Of a stretch of 64,000 nt of DNA, positions 8,920-18,411 are shown one piece after another. The notes under the pieces were generated by a model. The model searched no databases. It was not told the origin of the DNA and saw nothing but the letters and a program-made list of their open reading frames with translations. The DNA is taken from positions 1 to 64,000 of the forward strand of contig CANJYB010000019.1 of NCBI GenBank assembly GCA_947479085.1. The letters are read 5' to 3'. This DNA comes from Bacteroidota bacterium. Lineage in GTDB: Bacteria; Bacteroidota; Bacteroidia; 2-12-FULL-35-15. Within the stretch, counting starts at the first letter, position 1. Every line of letters starts with the position of its first letter. The translations under genes and the position numbers were made by a program.

Positions 8920-10509
8920 ATGGAAATAAAATCGCAGATTAAGCTATTGCTTAACGAATTAAATGAAGGAGTTTACGAAAAAGAAGAAGTAACCGCATTG
9001 GCATTATTAACAGCTATTGCAGGAGAAAGTATTTTTTTGCTTGGTGCTCCTGGTGTTGCCAAAAGTCTGGTGGCTCGAAGGTTGAAATTTGCATTTAAAG
9101 AAGGTACTTCGTTTGAATACCTGATGAACCGTTTCAGTACACCTGATGAAATTTTCGGACCTGTATCCATATCTAAATTAAAGGATGAAGATAAATATGA
9201 ACGTATTATAAAAAACTATTTGCCTACGGCTACAGTGGTGTTTCTGGATGAGATATGGAAAGCAGGACCCTCAATTCAGAATTCCTTGCTCACTGTTTTG
9301 AATGAAAAAATTTACAGAAACGGAGATACCGAAGTGCATGTACCCATGAAAGCTTTAATAGCAGCTTCAAACGAGTTGCCCCTGAAAGGTGAAGGGTTGG
9401 AAGCATTATGGGATCGTTTTTTGGTTCGCTATATTGTGGGCGGAATTGAGGACAGAAATAATTTTAATGAAATGATTTCGAAAACGCTCCGGAATTATGA
9501 AGATAATATTTCTGCAGCAAATAAAATAAATGATAAACTTTATAACACAATTTCGGATCAGATAGAAAACGTAACTATTCCCAAAGATATATTTAATGTT
9601 ATTCATGTTATTCGCAAACACATTGAAGGATATAATAATTCGGAGGATATAAAAGATAAGGAACCCATTTATATATCCGACCGGAGATGGAGAAAAATTA
9701 TCAGGTTGATGCGAACTTCTGCTTTTCTGAACGGAAGAACCAATGTGGACATGATGGATTGTTTTCTGATAACGCATTGCATCTGGCACGAATCGGAACA
9801 ATACAAGGTGGTAAACGAGATTGTAAAAAATGCCATCCAGGAATATGGTTACATTTTAAATATGAACCTGCCGGATATACAGGAAGAACTGGCAGAGTTT
9901 AACGAAGATGTAGTGGAGGGATGTAAATTTAAAAAGCAGGTGAACTACCAGGAGCCAGAAACGTTTTATACCAAGTTTTATAAAATTGTTGGCTTTTCGT
10001 TTAGCTTTACATTTAACGGAACGTTTGATTTGATTCTGAAATCGGAATTTAAAAAACTAAGGAAAGATGCGCAGGTGGTAAATATCCATTGCGACAGTGG
10101 TAACAGTGCTACTATGGAAAAACCAAAGCGGTTTGAGTTCAGTAAGGGCAACCATGAGGATACTCTTTTTTACCAGGATGATGAATACACAATAAAACTG
10201 GCAGACTGTGTAAGAACAGAAACATTTACAAAAAAACCAAATGCAGAACAGGTTAGCAAATGGACAAAAAGATTAAAAGTGATTTTAACCACTACTACAG
10301 ATTTAAAAAAGCAAGTAACTCATTTCAGGGAAAAAGATGTGGTGCAGTTAAGAGAAAATATGTTTGTTAATACCTCTCATGCAGATACTGTGGACGAAAA
10401 CCTGGTGAACACCAATAAAGAAATTGAAAAACTGGAAGTGGAAGCCAACCGAATAAAGCACTATTGGGAACAAGTGGAAGACCAGGAAGGAATTGATTTT
10501 AATTCATAA
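8920..10509 (+). CDS. ravA: MoxR-family AAA+ ATPase, RavA-like
   Basis: 529 residues. The N-terminal AAA+ domain (about 1-310) has a Walker A variant GAPGVAKS (42-49), Walker B VVFLDE (about 106-111) followed by the MoxR-type sequence SIQNSLLTVLNEK, and a sensor region IAASNELP. A beta-rich domain (about 335-430) and a charged helical C-terminus follow, as in Escherichia coli RavA (AAA+, LARA and helical domains, about 500 residues). RavA works with the VWA protein ViaA, and the pair has been linked to assembly or quality control of iron-sulfur and respiratory proteins and to membrane stress. The next gene, 12 bp downstream, is ViaA-like, which strongly supports the assignment. The specific client in this organism is unknown. 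Confidence 0.85.
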   Translation: MEIKSQIKLLLNELNEGVYEKEEVTALALLTAIAGESIFLLGAPGVAKSLVARRLKFAFKEGTSFEYLMNRFSTPDEIFGPVSISKLKDEDKYERIIKNYLPTATVVFLDEIWKAGPSIQNSLLTVLNEKIYRNGDTEVHVPMKALIAASNELPLKGEGLEALWDRFLVRYIVGGIEDRNNFNEMISKTLRNYEDNISAANKINDKLYNTISDQIENVTIPKDIFNVIHVIRKHIEGYNNSEDIKDKEPIYISDRRWRKIIRLMRTSAFLNGRTNVDMMDCFLITHCIWHESEQYKVVNEIVKNAIQEYGYILNMNLPDIQEELAEFNEDVVEGCKFKKQVNYQEPETFYTKFYKIVGFSFSFTFNGTFDLILKSEFKKLRKDAQVVNIHCDSGNSATMEKPKRFEFSKGNHEDTLFYQDDEYTIKLADCVRTETFTKKPNAEQVSKWTKRLKVILTTTTDLKKQVTHFREKDVVQLRENMFVNTSHADTVDENLVNTNKEIEKLEVEANRIKHYWEQVEDQEGIDFNS

Positions 10510-10521
10510 AATTAAAGGCTA

Positions 10522-12138
10522 ATGAAAAATCCGTTTATCAAGTTCGAAAAATTCGGGGCCATCTGCGATGCTGAAACCCGGAAAATAATAGCTGAAACCA
10601 TTTTTGATAAGTTGCTGAATGGGTTGGAGGACATGAATGCCGAGGAGTTTTTTTTATCAGATAAGGAAACAGAAAATTTTTCAACCATTGTAAAAATAAT
10701 TATTGCCAACCCTGTTTTGAGGGAAATGACAAAAAATGACCCTGAACTGGCGGAAACTACCACACAGGAAATTTTAAAATTTATTCATCAAACCAAAAGA
10801 ACCATTACTGCACTAGGTAATCCGTATGAAAATGAAGTAAGAATGCTGGACAGTTTTTCGGTAACTACTGCAAAGGATTACAAGTCTTATTGGGAAATGA
10901 TAAGTGAGTTTCTGAATGAAACATACGATAAAAGTGTTATAAATACTGAGTTTTACACCCGCGAATTTAACCTGGTAATTAAAAAGAAAAAGGCAAAAGA
11001 TGAAGGTGAAAACCCGGAAGAGTTTCAGAGTTATGAAAGTGTTCGCGACCACCTTGTTGATAGATGGAGAGAAGAGATTCTTTTAAAACTTACAGATTTT
11101 CAAAAACAGAAAATGGAGGAATTGCAACAGCAGTTTTGTACCGGACTGAATGAGCAAATGGAAGCCAGAAAACAAATGGCGGATATGATGAAGAACTTTA
11201 AAACGAATTTCAATGAAATTTTTGATGTTCCAAAAGAAGGAATGAGTCAGGAAAATTTTGACATCCTCAAAAAATTCAATGAACTGCTGAAGATGAGTCA
11301 TGCGGTTAGAGAACTGGTGAGAATGCTTGGGCAAATGCGGGAAGCAATGACTGAATCTGAAAAAGAAGCAATAAATTCGAGCCTCGTAAAATTTGAATGG
11401 AATGCAAAACATGCCAGCCGCACCGATTTGATAGGGATAAGAGAAAGTGATGATTTGAATAACCTGCTGCCATCCGAAACTGTTTTGCTAAGCGACCCGG
11501 TACTTCAAACTTTGTTCTTTAAAAGGTTTGCAGAAAAAAAACTTCAAACATTTGAATTTGAAGACCGGACCAAATCGAATGAAGTAGATTCCGGCAAGGC
11601 AGGAAAAAGAAAAGGAAAAAATAAAATAAAGGGGCCTTTTATTATTTGTGTGGATACAAGTTCTTCCATGATTGGAATCCCTGAAACCATTGCTAAAACC
11701 ATTTGCCTGGCCATTTTGAAAATTGCTTTGAAAGAAAACAGAAATTGTTATTTGATTACCTTTAGTGTAGGCATTGTTACCCTAGACATGACCAACCTTA
11801 AAAACAACATGCAAAAAATTGTTGATTTTCTTGCCATGAGTTTTCACGGAGGAACTGATGCAAGCCCTGCATTGGCCGAAGCAACAAAGATGATTGAAAA
11901 GAAAGAATTTGAAAGAGCAGATGTGCTTATGATTTCCGACTTTGAAATGCCACAGATACAAGATTCGGTTTTGAATAAAATTATGATGGTAAAGGAAAAA
12001 GGCAATAAGTTTCATAGTCTTGTAATTGGTGGTTATCCTAATGAAGATGTTGTGGAAGGTTTTGATCATAACTGGCATTACGACCCGAGAAGAAAGGACA
12101 GTATTTTTAAATTGGCAAAACAATTGCGAAAACTTTAA
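10522..12138 (+). CDS. viaA: VWA-domain protein, ViaA-like partner of the RavA-type ATPase
   Basis: 538 residues. The long charged alpha-helical N-terminal part (1-360) is followed by a C-terminal von Willebrand A domain. Its MIDAS motif DTSSSM lies at about residues 377-382, with the conserved threonine in FHGGTDASPAL and the aspartate in LMISDFEMP completing the metal site. This order (helical part, then VWA at the C-terminus) is that of ViaA, slightly longer than the E. coli protein. No signal peptide, so it acts in the cytoplasm. It is translationally close to the ATPase (12-bp gap) and 4 bp ahead of a lipoprotein gene, so the three are one operon. Confidence 0.85.
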   Translation: MKNPFIKFEKFGAICDAETRKIIAETIFDKLLNGLEDMNAEEFFLSDKETENFSTIVKIIIANPVLREMTKNDPELAETTTQEILKFIHQTKRTITALGNPYENEVRMLDSFSVTTAKDYKSYWEMISEFLNETYDKSVINTEFYTREFNLVIKKKKAKDEGENPEEFQSYESVRDHLVDRWREEILLKLTDFQKQKMEELQQQFCTGLNEQMEARKQMADMMKNFKTNFNEIFDVPKEGMSQENFDILKKFNELLKMSHAVRELVRMLGQMREAMTESEKEAINSSLVKFEWNAKHASRTDLIGIRESDDLNNLLPSETVLLSDPVLQTLFFKRFAEKKLQTFEFEDRTKSNEVDSGKAGKRKGKNKIKGPFIICVDTSSSMIGIPETIAKTICLAILKIALKENRNCYLITFSVGIVTLDMTNLKNNMQKIVDFLAMSFHGGTDASPALAEATKMIEKKEFERADVLMISDFEMPQIQDSVLNKIMMVKEKGNKFHSLVIGGYPNEDVVEGFDHNWHYDPRRKDSIFKLAKQLRKL

Positions 12139-12142
12139 GTTT

Positions 12143-13012
12143 ATGCAATCTAAACACGTGAATATTTTTTCTTTATTTGTTTTATTTTTAGTATCCGGCT
12201 GTTTGCAAAGCCCTGATAAATCAGGAAGATTAGTTGCTCAAAGTAATTCAGTTAACGAAAAAAAAGTTCTTATTATCAAATCCGGCTCAACAGTTCAAAC
12301 CCGATTTGACACTCCCAAAGGTTATAAAAGAAAAGCAGTTGAAGAAAATTCATTTGCTGCCTATTTACGGAACGTAAAACTAAAGCCGGATGGAACGAAA
12401 GTAAAATACTTTGACGGACAGGTAAAAAAAGAATTAGTTTATGATGCGGTGGTGGATATGGAAATAGGAGATAAAAATTTACAGCAATGTGCAGATGCAG
12501 TAATGCGGCTTAGGGGTGAGTATTTTTATTCTCAAAAGTTATATGATAAAATAAGTTTTACGCTTACCAACGGTTTTAAGACCGATTACACAGAATGGAT
12601 GAAAGGAAACAGAGTGAAGGTAAATGGAAATACTACTGCCTGGCAAAAAACATCCTCCCCATCCAATACCTACAAGGATTTCAGGAACTACATGGAACTT
12701 GTTTTTAATTATGCGGGCACATTATCTCTTTCAAAGAGCCTGCAAGCTAAAAACGTAAAAGACATTTCAATTGGTGATGTATTTATAAGAGGAGGTTCAC
12801 CCGGACATGCCGTTATAGTAATGGATGTGGCAGAAAACAGTGAAGGGAAAAAAGTATTTCTGCTGGCTCAGAGTTATATGCCTGCCCAGGATATACAAAT
12901 ACTTAAAAATCCAAACGATTTAATATTGAGTCCCTGGTACAGTAACGATATCATCAGCGAACTCGAAACTCCCCAATGGACATTTACTGCGGACCAATTA
13001 AAAACCTGGTGA
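12143..13012 (+). CDS. DUF4846-like lipoprotein
   Basis: 289 residues from the ATG at 12143, which directly yields a lipoprotein signal with the lipobox LVSGC (Cys20). A longer frame extends upstream to 12026, but that part overlaps viaA and lacks a signal peptide, so the later start was chosen. The body contains KKVKYFDGQVKK-like, YSQKLYDKISFTLTNGF and RGGSPGHAVIVMDVAEN segments; the last resembles a cysteine-less NlpC/transglutaminase-like core strand. The pattern fits the DUF4846 family of unknown function. It begins 4 bp after the ViaA-like gene and is almost certainly co-transcribed and coupled. It is followed by a short run of a 7-bp ATAACAA repeat (about 13019-13050). Confidence 0.75.
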   Translation: MQSKHVNIFSLFVLFLVSGCLQSPDKSGRLVAQSNSVNEKKVLIIKSGSTVQTRFDTPKGYKRKAVEENSFAAYLRNVKLKPDGTKVKYFDGQVKKELVYDAVVDMEIGDKNLQQCADAVMRLRGEYFYSQKLYDKISFTLTNGFKTDYTEWMKGNRVKVNGNTTAWQKTSSPSNTYKDFRNYMELVFNYAGTLSLSKSLQAKNVKDISIGDVFIRGGSPGHAVIVMDVAENSEGKKVFLLAQSYMPAQDIQILKNPNDLILSPWYSNDIISELETPQWTFTADQLKTW

Positions 13013-13106
13013 AATAATTAATAACAAATAACAAATAACAAATAACAAAAAACAAAAACTTATCGAAAATTTCGATGGTCAGATAGTTTATTAATTAAAA
13101 GAGAAT

Positions 13107-13865
13107 TTATTTTTTCAGTTTTTCAAGCACTTCCTGCTTTTTTCTTCTGGAAATTTCAAAAGTATTGCCATTAATCATTTCTACAATGCAAGGCTCCCCT
13201 TTACTGTATTCCTTCATGTGGGTTACGTTCAGCATACAGCTTTTATGAATTCGAACAAAGTCGGAATCTTCTCCAAAATATTCTTCAAAATCCTTCAGGT
13301 ACTTTGAAGTGGTATAATGCTCGTTTGTGCTGGTAGTTATTATACAATAACTTCCATCCGATTCGATCGAAATGATATTATTCTCACTGATTAATTTCAC
13401 ATTTTCTCCAACATGCACTGCCACCTTTCTTTCTTTTGTATCACTATCCAGACTTTTAAGAAGATTGACAAATTGCACATTGGATTTTGTTTTCAGTACA
13501 ATGCTTTTTTGAGCTTTATTTATTGCTTCACGCAAATCCTTTACTTCCACAGGTTTGAGTAAGTAATCGAGTGCGCTGAACTTAATGGCATTAATTGCGT
13601 ATTGGTCATAGCTGGTAACAAATATTACATCAAAAGGCATTTCATCATACTTTCTGAGCAATGAAAAACCGCTTTGTCTTGGCATTTGAATATCTAAAAA
13701 TACCAGTTGCGGTTTGGTAGAATTAATGAGTTTATAAGCAGTATCCACGCTATCTGCTTCACCAAGAATTTCAACCTGAGGAAAAAAATTATGAAGCAGT
13801 GTGGTTAATACCTCCCTGCTGTTTTTTTCATCATCTACTAATATGGCTGTAATTTTATTTTCCAT
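13107..13865 (-). CDS. LytTR-family response regulator
   Basis: 252 residues. The N-terminal receiver domain (about 6-120) has the acidic pair in VDDEKNS, the phosphorylation site in LVFLDIQMP (Asp near residue 58), the conserved Thr/Ser in FVTSYDQY, and Lys in YLLKPVE. The C-terminal LytTR DNA-binding domain (about 150-250) contains IESDGSYCIITT and FVRIHKSCMLNVTHM. This architecture (LytR/AlgR type) binds direct repeats in target promoters. The 5' end overlaps the upstream kinase gene by 11 bp, so the two form a dedicated two-component pair. The target genes are not evident from the window. Confidence 0.95.
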   Translation of the reverse strand: MENKITAILVDDEKNSREVLTTLLHNFFPQVEILGEADSVDTAYKLINSTKPQLVFLDIQMPRQSGFSLLRKYDEMPFDVIFVTSYDQYAINAIKFSALDYLLKPVEVKDLREAINKAQKSIVLKTKSNVQFVNLLKSLDSDTKERKVAVHVGENVKLISENNIISIESDGSYCIITTSTNEHYTTSKYLKDFEEYFGEDSDFVRIHKSCMLNVTHMKEYSKGEPCIVEMINGNTFEISRRKKQEVLEKLKK

Positions 13866-15642
13866 TGGTAGGTATAAATATTTCTACTCTGGTACCTCGA
13901 GGCTGTTTAGCTATATCATACAAATCTGTTACTACTACTTTTGCCTTTTCGTATTTCTCCATTTTATTAATCATTAACAGTCGTTGCTCTGTTAATTTCA
14001 TCCCCACCGATTCGTGCAAATCATCATTTTTATATTCTTTCGCCCTTTGGCGACCAATTCCGTTATCTTCAATTGCAATTTTCAAAACGCCATTTTCATC
14101 TGTTATGTCCACCTGCAACACTCCTTTTCGTTCGTTGTTAAGATTCATTAATCCATGCCAGATAGCATTTTCAATGTAAGGCTGAACAAGCATAGGAGGA
14201 ACACTTACTTCGAACTGACGAACAGCATTATCAATTTTTAAATCAAAATCGAATTCCTTATTAAATCTCAGTTGTTCCAACTCCACATAAAGTTGTATCA
14301 TTTCAAGTTCCTGCTGCAATATCAATGTTTTTTCCTGAGAATTGTTTAATACAATGCGAATAAGTTTTGAAAATTTAGCCAGGTAATCATAAGCCTCCTG
14401 TTGGCTTTTTTTCAAAATAAAGTTCTGAATACTATTAATTGCATTAAACAAAAAGTGAGGATTCATTTGCAGGCGAAGTAACTGTTGTTCCAACTGTATT
14501 TGATTTTGTCGCGCCCTAAATCTGTTAATTCTGAAAAGTAAAATAAAAAACAAAATACTTGCAATTAAAAGAATAAACAGAATTATTACAAGGTATTTTT
14601 GATTTTTTGCAGTTTGTTGCAAAAGTAAATTTTCCTGTTCTCTTTTTTCAACATCATATTTTACTTTCACTTCATCCAGTTGTTTGTTCTTTTCAATATC
14701 ATGAATGGAGTCTTTCAGGGTCACGTATTTATTCTGATAAACATAAGCACTGTCAAATTGCTTCATGTCCCTGTATAATTCCTGCTTACCCTGGAAAATA
14801 ATAATCTTCGTTTCGGGAACGTTTATTTCTTTTACTGCAGCGGATGCTGAATCGAGAAGAGAAATTAAATAGGGATAATTTCTTTTTAAGATTCCTGTCT
14901 TTTCATCCGAAAGGTTCATTTCAGCTACCTGCAAATTAATATAAGATGCTGCCACTCCCACTAAATCTCCCTGTTCCCTAAATTCGGAAAGACTTTTAAT
15001 TGCGTATTCTTTTGTAAGGTTAAAATCCTTTTTTGCTATGCCCAGAAAGGCAATATTATTATATACGTTGGTAACCGAATTAGGACTCTTTGCAATGATA
15101 TAAAACTGTTCTGCTTTGCGCATGCATACAAGTGCTGTATCAAACTGTTTTCTATCTAACAGCACCCCTCCTATCATATCATAACAGGCACCTAAGGTCG
15201 ATTCATAATTTTTTTCATTACCGATAAGTTTAATTATTTTATTTATAAACTCCAGGGTATAATTTGTTTTACCAATGTTATAATAATTATGGGAAATATT
15301 ATAATAAATGGAAGCCATCATTTGCTTGTTTCCAAGCTCTTCGGCAATTTTGATGGCTTTAAAATAAAAATCAGTTGATTTTTCGTAATCACCAATATCG
15401 CTGTAGATATTGCCGATATTGTTATAATCTACACTTTGATTTCGTTTGTTACCGCTGGTGAGGTCTTCGGTCAGGTTTTGTTCATATATCTTTAAAGCTT
15501 CGGAATATTTCCCCTGGAATTTAAGGGAGTCGGCCTTGTCCATTTGCGCCATACTATTCCCTGCAATTAAACAGAAAAGAGAACAAAGCAATAAAGAATA
15601 ATAGATTTTGAAAAGATTTAATTTAGAAAATGTATTCCCCAC
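13855..15642 (-). CDS. TPR-containing LytS-type sensor histidine kinase
   Basis: 595 residues. A signal-like N-terminus (about 10-32) leads into a periplasmic tetratricopeptide region (about 33-330; units such as YNNIGNIYSDIGDYEKSTDFY). One transmembrane helix follows (about 350-370), then a His_kinase domain with the phospho-acceptor histidine in QMNPHFLFNAINSI (near residue 394), and a HATPase_c domain with IENAIWHG (N-box) and DNGIGRQRAKEY (G-box). This is the usual partner architecture of LytTR regulators in Bacteroidota. The stop overlaps the start of the response regulator. The periplasmic TPRs probably sense a protein or envelope signal; the ligand is unknown. Confidence 0.93.
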   Translation of the reverse strand: MGNTFSKLNLFKIYYSLLLCSLFCLIAGNSMAQMDKADSLKFQGKYSEALKIYEQNLTEDLTSGNKRNQSVDYNNIGNIYSDIGDYEKSTDFYFKAIKIAEELGNKQMMASIYYNISHNYYNIGKTNYTLEFINKIIKLIGNEKNYESTLGACYDMIGGVLLDRKQFDTALVCMRKAEQFYIIAKSPNSVTNVYNNIAFLGIAKKDFNLTKEYAIKSLSEFREQGDLVGVAASYINLQVAEMNLSDEKTGILKRNYPYLISLLDSASAAVKEINVPETKIIIFQGKQELYRDMKQFDSAYVYQNKYVTLKDSIHDIEKNKQLDEVKVKYDVEKREQENLLLQQTAKNQKYLVIILFILLIASILFFILLFRINRFRARQNQIQLEQQLLRLQMNPHFLFNAINSIQNFILKKSQQEAYDYLAKFSKLIRIVLNNSQEKTLILQQELEMIQLYVELEQLRFNKEFDFDLKIDNAVRQFEVSVPPMLVQPYIENAIWHGLMNLNNERKGVLQVDITDENGVLKIAIEDNGIGRQRAKEYKNDDLHESVGMKLTEQRLLMINKMEKYEKAKVVVTDLYDIAKQPRGTRVEIFIPTNGK

Positions 15643-15841
15643 CCCAAAAATTTGAATTTATTGAGGAGCAAATTTAGTAAATAAGCCACAACATATTTTT
15701 ATTTTTTGGCAATGTGAAATAATCTTTGTAAACGGTTGAAGTTTGACTCTTGCAGAAGGGGAAAGGTCTATGCTCTTTCGGATAACAAAAGAAAATATAT
15801 AATTTCATTTATTTTCATTTATTTACTTTGTCCAGATTTAA

Positions 15842-16270
15842 TTATTTCCTTTCCTCAAAAACGATTTCATATTTAATTCCTTCAGGGTCTTTAAAAAACA
15901 ATGCATAATACTTCTCGCCATGTTGAGGAAAAAACTTTGGCGTTTCCACAATGGTGGCGCCTGTTTCCTTTATCTGCAAATACAGTTCATCCAATTCCTC
16001 GCACGATTCGGCTTTAAATGCAAGATGATGCAAGGCTCCCAGTTTTCTTCGGTGAATGATGTCTTCCTTAAATGCTTCTCGTGGTGAATTGATTCCAAAA
16101 ATAAGTAAAGGATGAAAATACTCCACCACATCAAATTCATGCTTGGCCACCCTGCCTTTTGATTTACGGTTAAGATCAAATCCAAGAATTGGCATTAGTT
16201 TATCATAAAACAGTTCTGCTGTCTCCAGGTTTTTAACTGTTATTTGTATATGGTCAATAATGGGTTTCAT
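15842..16270 (-). CDS. VOC-superfamily (glyoxalase/dioxygenase fold) protein
   Basis: 142 residues from the ATG at 16270 (MKPIIDHIQITVKNLE). An upstream in-frame ATG at 16291 would add seven residues, but the later start fits the family, where the fold begins with 'DHI.I.V.NL..A..FY'. Two beta-alpha-beta-beta-beta modules are visible: DHIQITVKNLETAELFYDKL and the second half ending YYALFFKDPEGIKYEIVFE. The potential metal ligands are His8, the glutamate in KYEIVFE, and histidines in GALHHLAFKA. Proteins of this kind include glyoxalase I, bleomycin/fosfomycin resistance proteins and dioxygenases; the substrate cannot be told. Monocistronic. Confidence 0.85.
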   Translation of the reverse strand: MKPIIDHIQITVKNLETAELFYDKLMPILGFDLNRKSKGRVAKHEFDVVEYFHPLLIFGINSPREAFKEDIIHRRKLGALHHLAFKAESCEELDELYLQIKETGATIVETPKFFPQHGEKYYALFFKDPEGIKYEIVFEERK

Positions 16271-16323
16271 GATTAACTGAACATAAAGCAAAGATATAAA
16301 CTAAACCGACTTATCAGCTACAG

Positions 16324-16995
16324 TTAGTTTACGCTATCTAAATTTTTAACAAAGTGGCGGGTACTTAACCTTATTACAATAACACCAACCAAGGCAGGAA
16401 GCGTGAAATTAAGTACCATGTTCCCGAAAACATTTTGTACCGCTGCAAAAGCACCTACTGCTGTAATAAATGAAAACTGCATTCTGGTTAAATGATTGAC
16501 ATACCAGTTCATTTTACCGTAATCATTTCTAAACACTTTTTTATTAAAAATATAAAACTGAATATCACGGACAATAATTCTGCTGTATAATAAAGAGAAA
16601 AAACCAGCCAGAATAGCATAGGTATAATTATGTTTGATAAGTTGAATAATACCTGCCGCAATCATAAACAAGACCACAAGCCCTGCAGTAATTATAATTG
16701 CTTTATCTATAACAGCAAAAGGTTTGCCTTTAAGCACGGCAGCCCTTATGCCAGTAATACTCAAATAAAACCCTAACAAAACAATGGCGACAATAAGCAA
16801 TGACCCAATGTATGCCCCTGTGGTAAGTATAACAAACCATGAATAAAGATAAGCCCGGCCAATAATGCGGTGTAACCAGTTTCCTTTTTTTAAAGTAAAT
16901 TGTAATATACCCGTAATAAATATGACAAGTCCTGTAATGCCATGCACAGCAGCTATTAAGGAATAATTAGGATCAATAGAGTTAACCTGTTCCAT
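16324..16995 (-). CDS. DUF2306-like multi-pass membrane protein
   Basis: 223 residues with about six to seven hydrophobic helices. The N-terminal part includes the segment KKGNWLHRIIGRAYLYSW, in which the L-H-R-x-x-G motif at the end of a helix is typical of DUF2306-type membrane proteins (some bind haem, with a general resemblance to cytochrome b-type four-helix proteins). No other domain is seen. It lies 53 bp downstream of... no shared overlap with its neighbours is present, and the VOC gene follows 53 bp later in the same direction, so a two-gene transcript is possible. Function unknown. Confidence 0.6.
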   Translation of the reverse strand: MEQVNSIDPNYSLIAAVHGITGLVIFITGILQFTLKKGNWLHRIIGRAYLYSWFVILTTGAYIGSLLIVAIVLLGFYLSITGIRAAVLKGKPFAVIDKAIIITAGLVVLFMIAAGIIQLIKHNYTYAILAGFFSLLYSRIIVRDIQFYIFNKKVFRNDYGKMNWYVNHLTRMQFSFITAVGAFAAVQNVFGNMVLNFTLPALVGVIVIRLSTRHFVKNLDSVN

Positions 16996-17143
16996 TTAAT
17001 ATTATGTGTTTATATGTCTGCCTGCCGGCAAAAATAATAACAAAGAGTGTTCGAGGCAAATTTATTAATTTAAAATACCATTTATCACTTTACTTATTTC
17101 TTTAGGGACAGTAATTACAATTAAACAAGAAATTGTTTCCTCC

Positions 17144-17749
17144 TTACAATTCTGCCAATGCAGGTATTTGTTTATAAAACCATGTATAGAACTTCATGTC
17201 TTTAGTTTCCGAGTAAGGTTGAAACACGAGACCAAAAGGAATAGTGCCTTTAAACTTTTTTGCTGCCTGTTTTCTTTCTTCTGCCGTGTAAGGCCTGTAC
17301 AAAGGGAACCAGGCATCTTTCGATTTATGAAGCGTTACTTCCATTGGTTGCACTTTCCTGGTTTTGCCCTTTTTATAATCAGGGTCTTTAGCATCCCAGC
17401 GGGCATCCCACTTACCGGGATAATAAAACTCATCGGTTAATTGGTAAGTAATGGTAGTATCGGTTACTGTATATTTACCCCAAAAATAACTTACCGTATC
17501 TCCATCCATATCCATGGTATTATAAATTACGTTTCCCTTTTTTGTAAAGTAAGCAGCACCAAATACACCACCTGAATCGCCCGGCAACTGACCAGTAAAC
17601 AATTCATCTGCACTTTCGCCAAACAGGTAGAGCTGTTGTATAAAATCCAATGGTTTGGTGGCGGCTGTGTTTTGAGTAGTGTTACTCTTGTTATTACAAG
17701 AAGCAAGGAGAAGGACAATTGCTGAAAATAGTAAAGCAGATTTTTTCAT
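17144..17749 (-). CDS. Hypothetical lipoprotein
   Basis: 201 residues. A clear lipoprotein signal (lipobox LLASC, Cys18) is followed by an Asn/Thr-rich linker and a compact domain of about 150 residues. That domain is rich in Trp, Tyr and Lys, with segments SGGVFGAAYFTKKGN, VSYFWGKYTVTDTTITYQL and WFPLYRPYTAEERK; the regular beta strands suggest a lipocalin-like or META-like barrel. The family is not recognised. A possible -7 box TAATTTTG on the minus strand lies at 17800-17807. It is probably anchored to the inner leaflet of the outer membrane or surface exposed. Confidence 0.75.
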   Translation of the reverse strand: MKKSALLFSAIVLLLASCNNKSNTTQNTAATKPLDFIQQLYLFGESADELFTGQLPGDSGGVFGAAYFTKKGNVIYNTMDMDGDTVSYFWGKYTVTDTTITYQLTDEFYYPGKWDARWDAKDPDYKKGKTRKVQPMEVTLHKSKDAWFPLYRPYTAEERKQAAKKFKGTIPFGLVFQPYSETKDMKFYTWFYKQIPALAEL

Positions 17750-17930
17750 ATTTTATTTGTTTTGTTTCTTTCGATTTAACAACAGAAAAATTTAAACTTC
17801 AAAATTAGTTCTGTTATTAATACCCTCCTGTTATTCAGTAGTTATTAACTTGTTATTGAGTTGTTAAAGGTGTACTTTTGCTGCAGTAAACATCAACAAA
17901 GGTTAAAGAAAGAAAAACAAAATCTGAAAT

Positions 17931-18139
17931 TTACTTTTTATTACTTCTAAATTCTCCCTTTTTTATCTCCTCCCGCTTTTGCATTGTTTCCTGCACTATT
18001 TCCTTGCTTTCAGTAGCTAAGCCAATGACTGATTGACAATTGGGACAGTCAAATTGTACTCCCATTAATAATTGGTTTGTGTCAAATGGTATTTTGGTTT
18101 GACAAGTAGGGCATGGAATGCTTTGTTATGTGTTTTCAT
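17931..18139 (-). pseudogene. Small zinc-ribbon protein with a frame break near its start
   Basis: The frame 17931-18125 encodes IPCPTCQTKIPFDTN, a hydrophobic link and FDCPNCQSVIGL, then a charged helix (KEIVQETMQKREEIKK). The two CxxC knuckles form a clear four-cysteine zinc ribbon of about 60 residues. This frame has no ATG before the first CxxC; it is preceded by a stop. A good ATG (MKTHN) stands at 18137-18139 but is out of frame by one base. A single missing base between about 18126 and 18135 would restore a 65-70 residue protein. It is either a pseudogene, a sequencing error, or uses a rare ATT start at about 18117-18119. Confidence 0.6.
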
Positions 18140-18411
18140 ATTTATAAGTATTTAAAAGTTTATCTTTTCAAATGTAAGCAAAGCTTACAATAATGCATTT
18201 CTCTCCTGCGATTTTTTATTTTATAAAAGGTATAATATTAACTATCCCTTTTTTTCTTCCTTTTTTTGTAAAACACAAAAAATGGCTAAAAATGTAGAAT
18301 TTTCATTACCCTGTTAACAGGCCTTTCAAAGGAAAATTTGCATCCTGTAAAAGAAAAATTTAATGGACCCTCTTTACCCTTATATTTCGAAAAATCACAG
18401 CCCTCTCCCCA

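Noticed and set aside
12026-12142. Upstream extension of the DUF4846 gene
   Set aside because: Overlaps viaA by over 100 bp and destroys the lipoprotein signal; the start at 12143 is better.
13019-13055. ATAACAA repeats after the DUF4846 gene as another structured array
   Set aside because: A 7-bp simple repeat of about four copies, low complexity and probably slippage, not of the 21-bp type.
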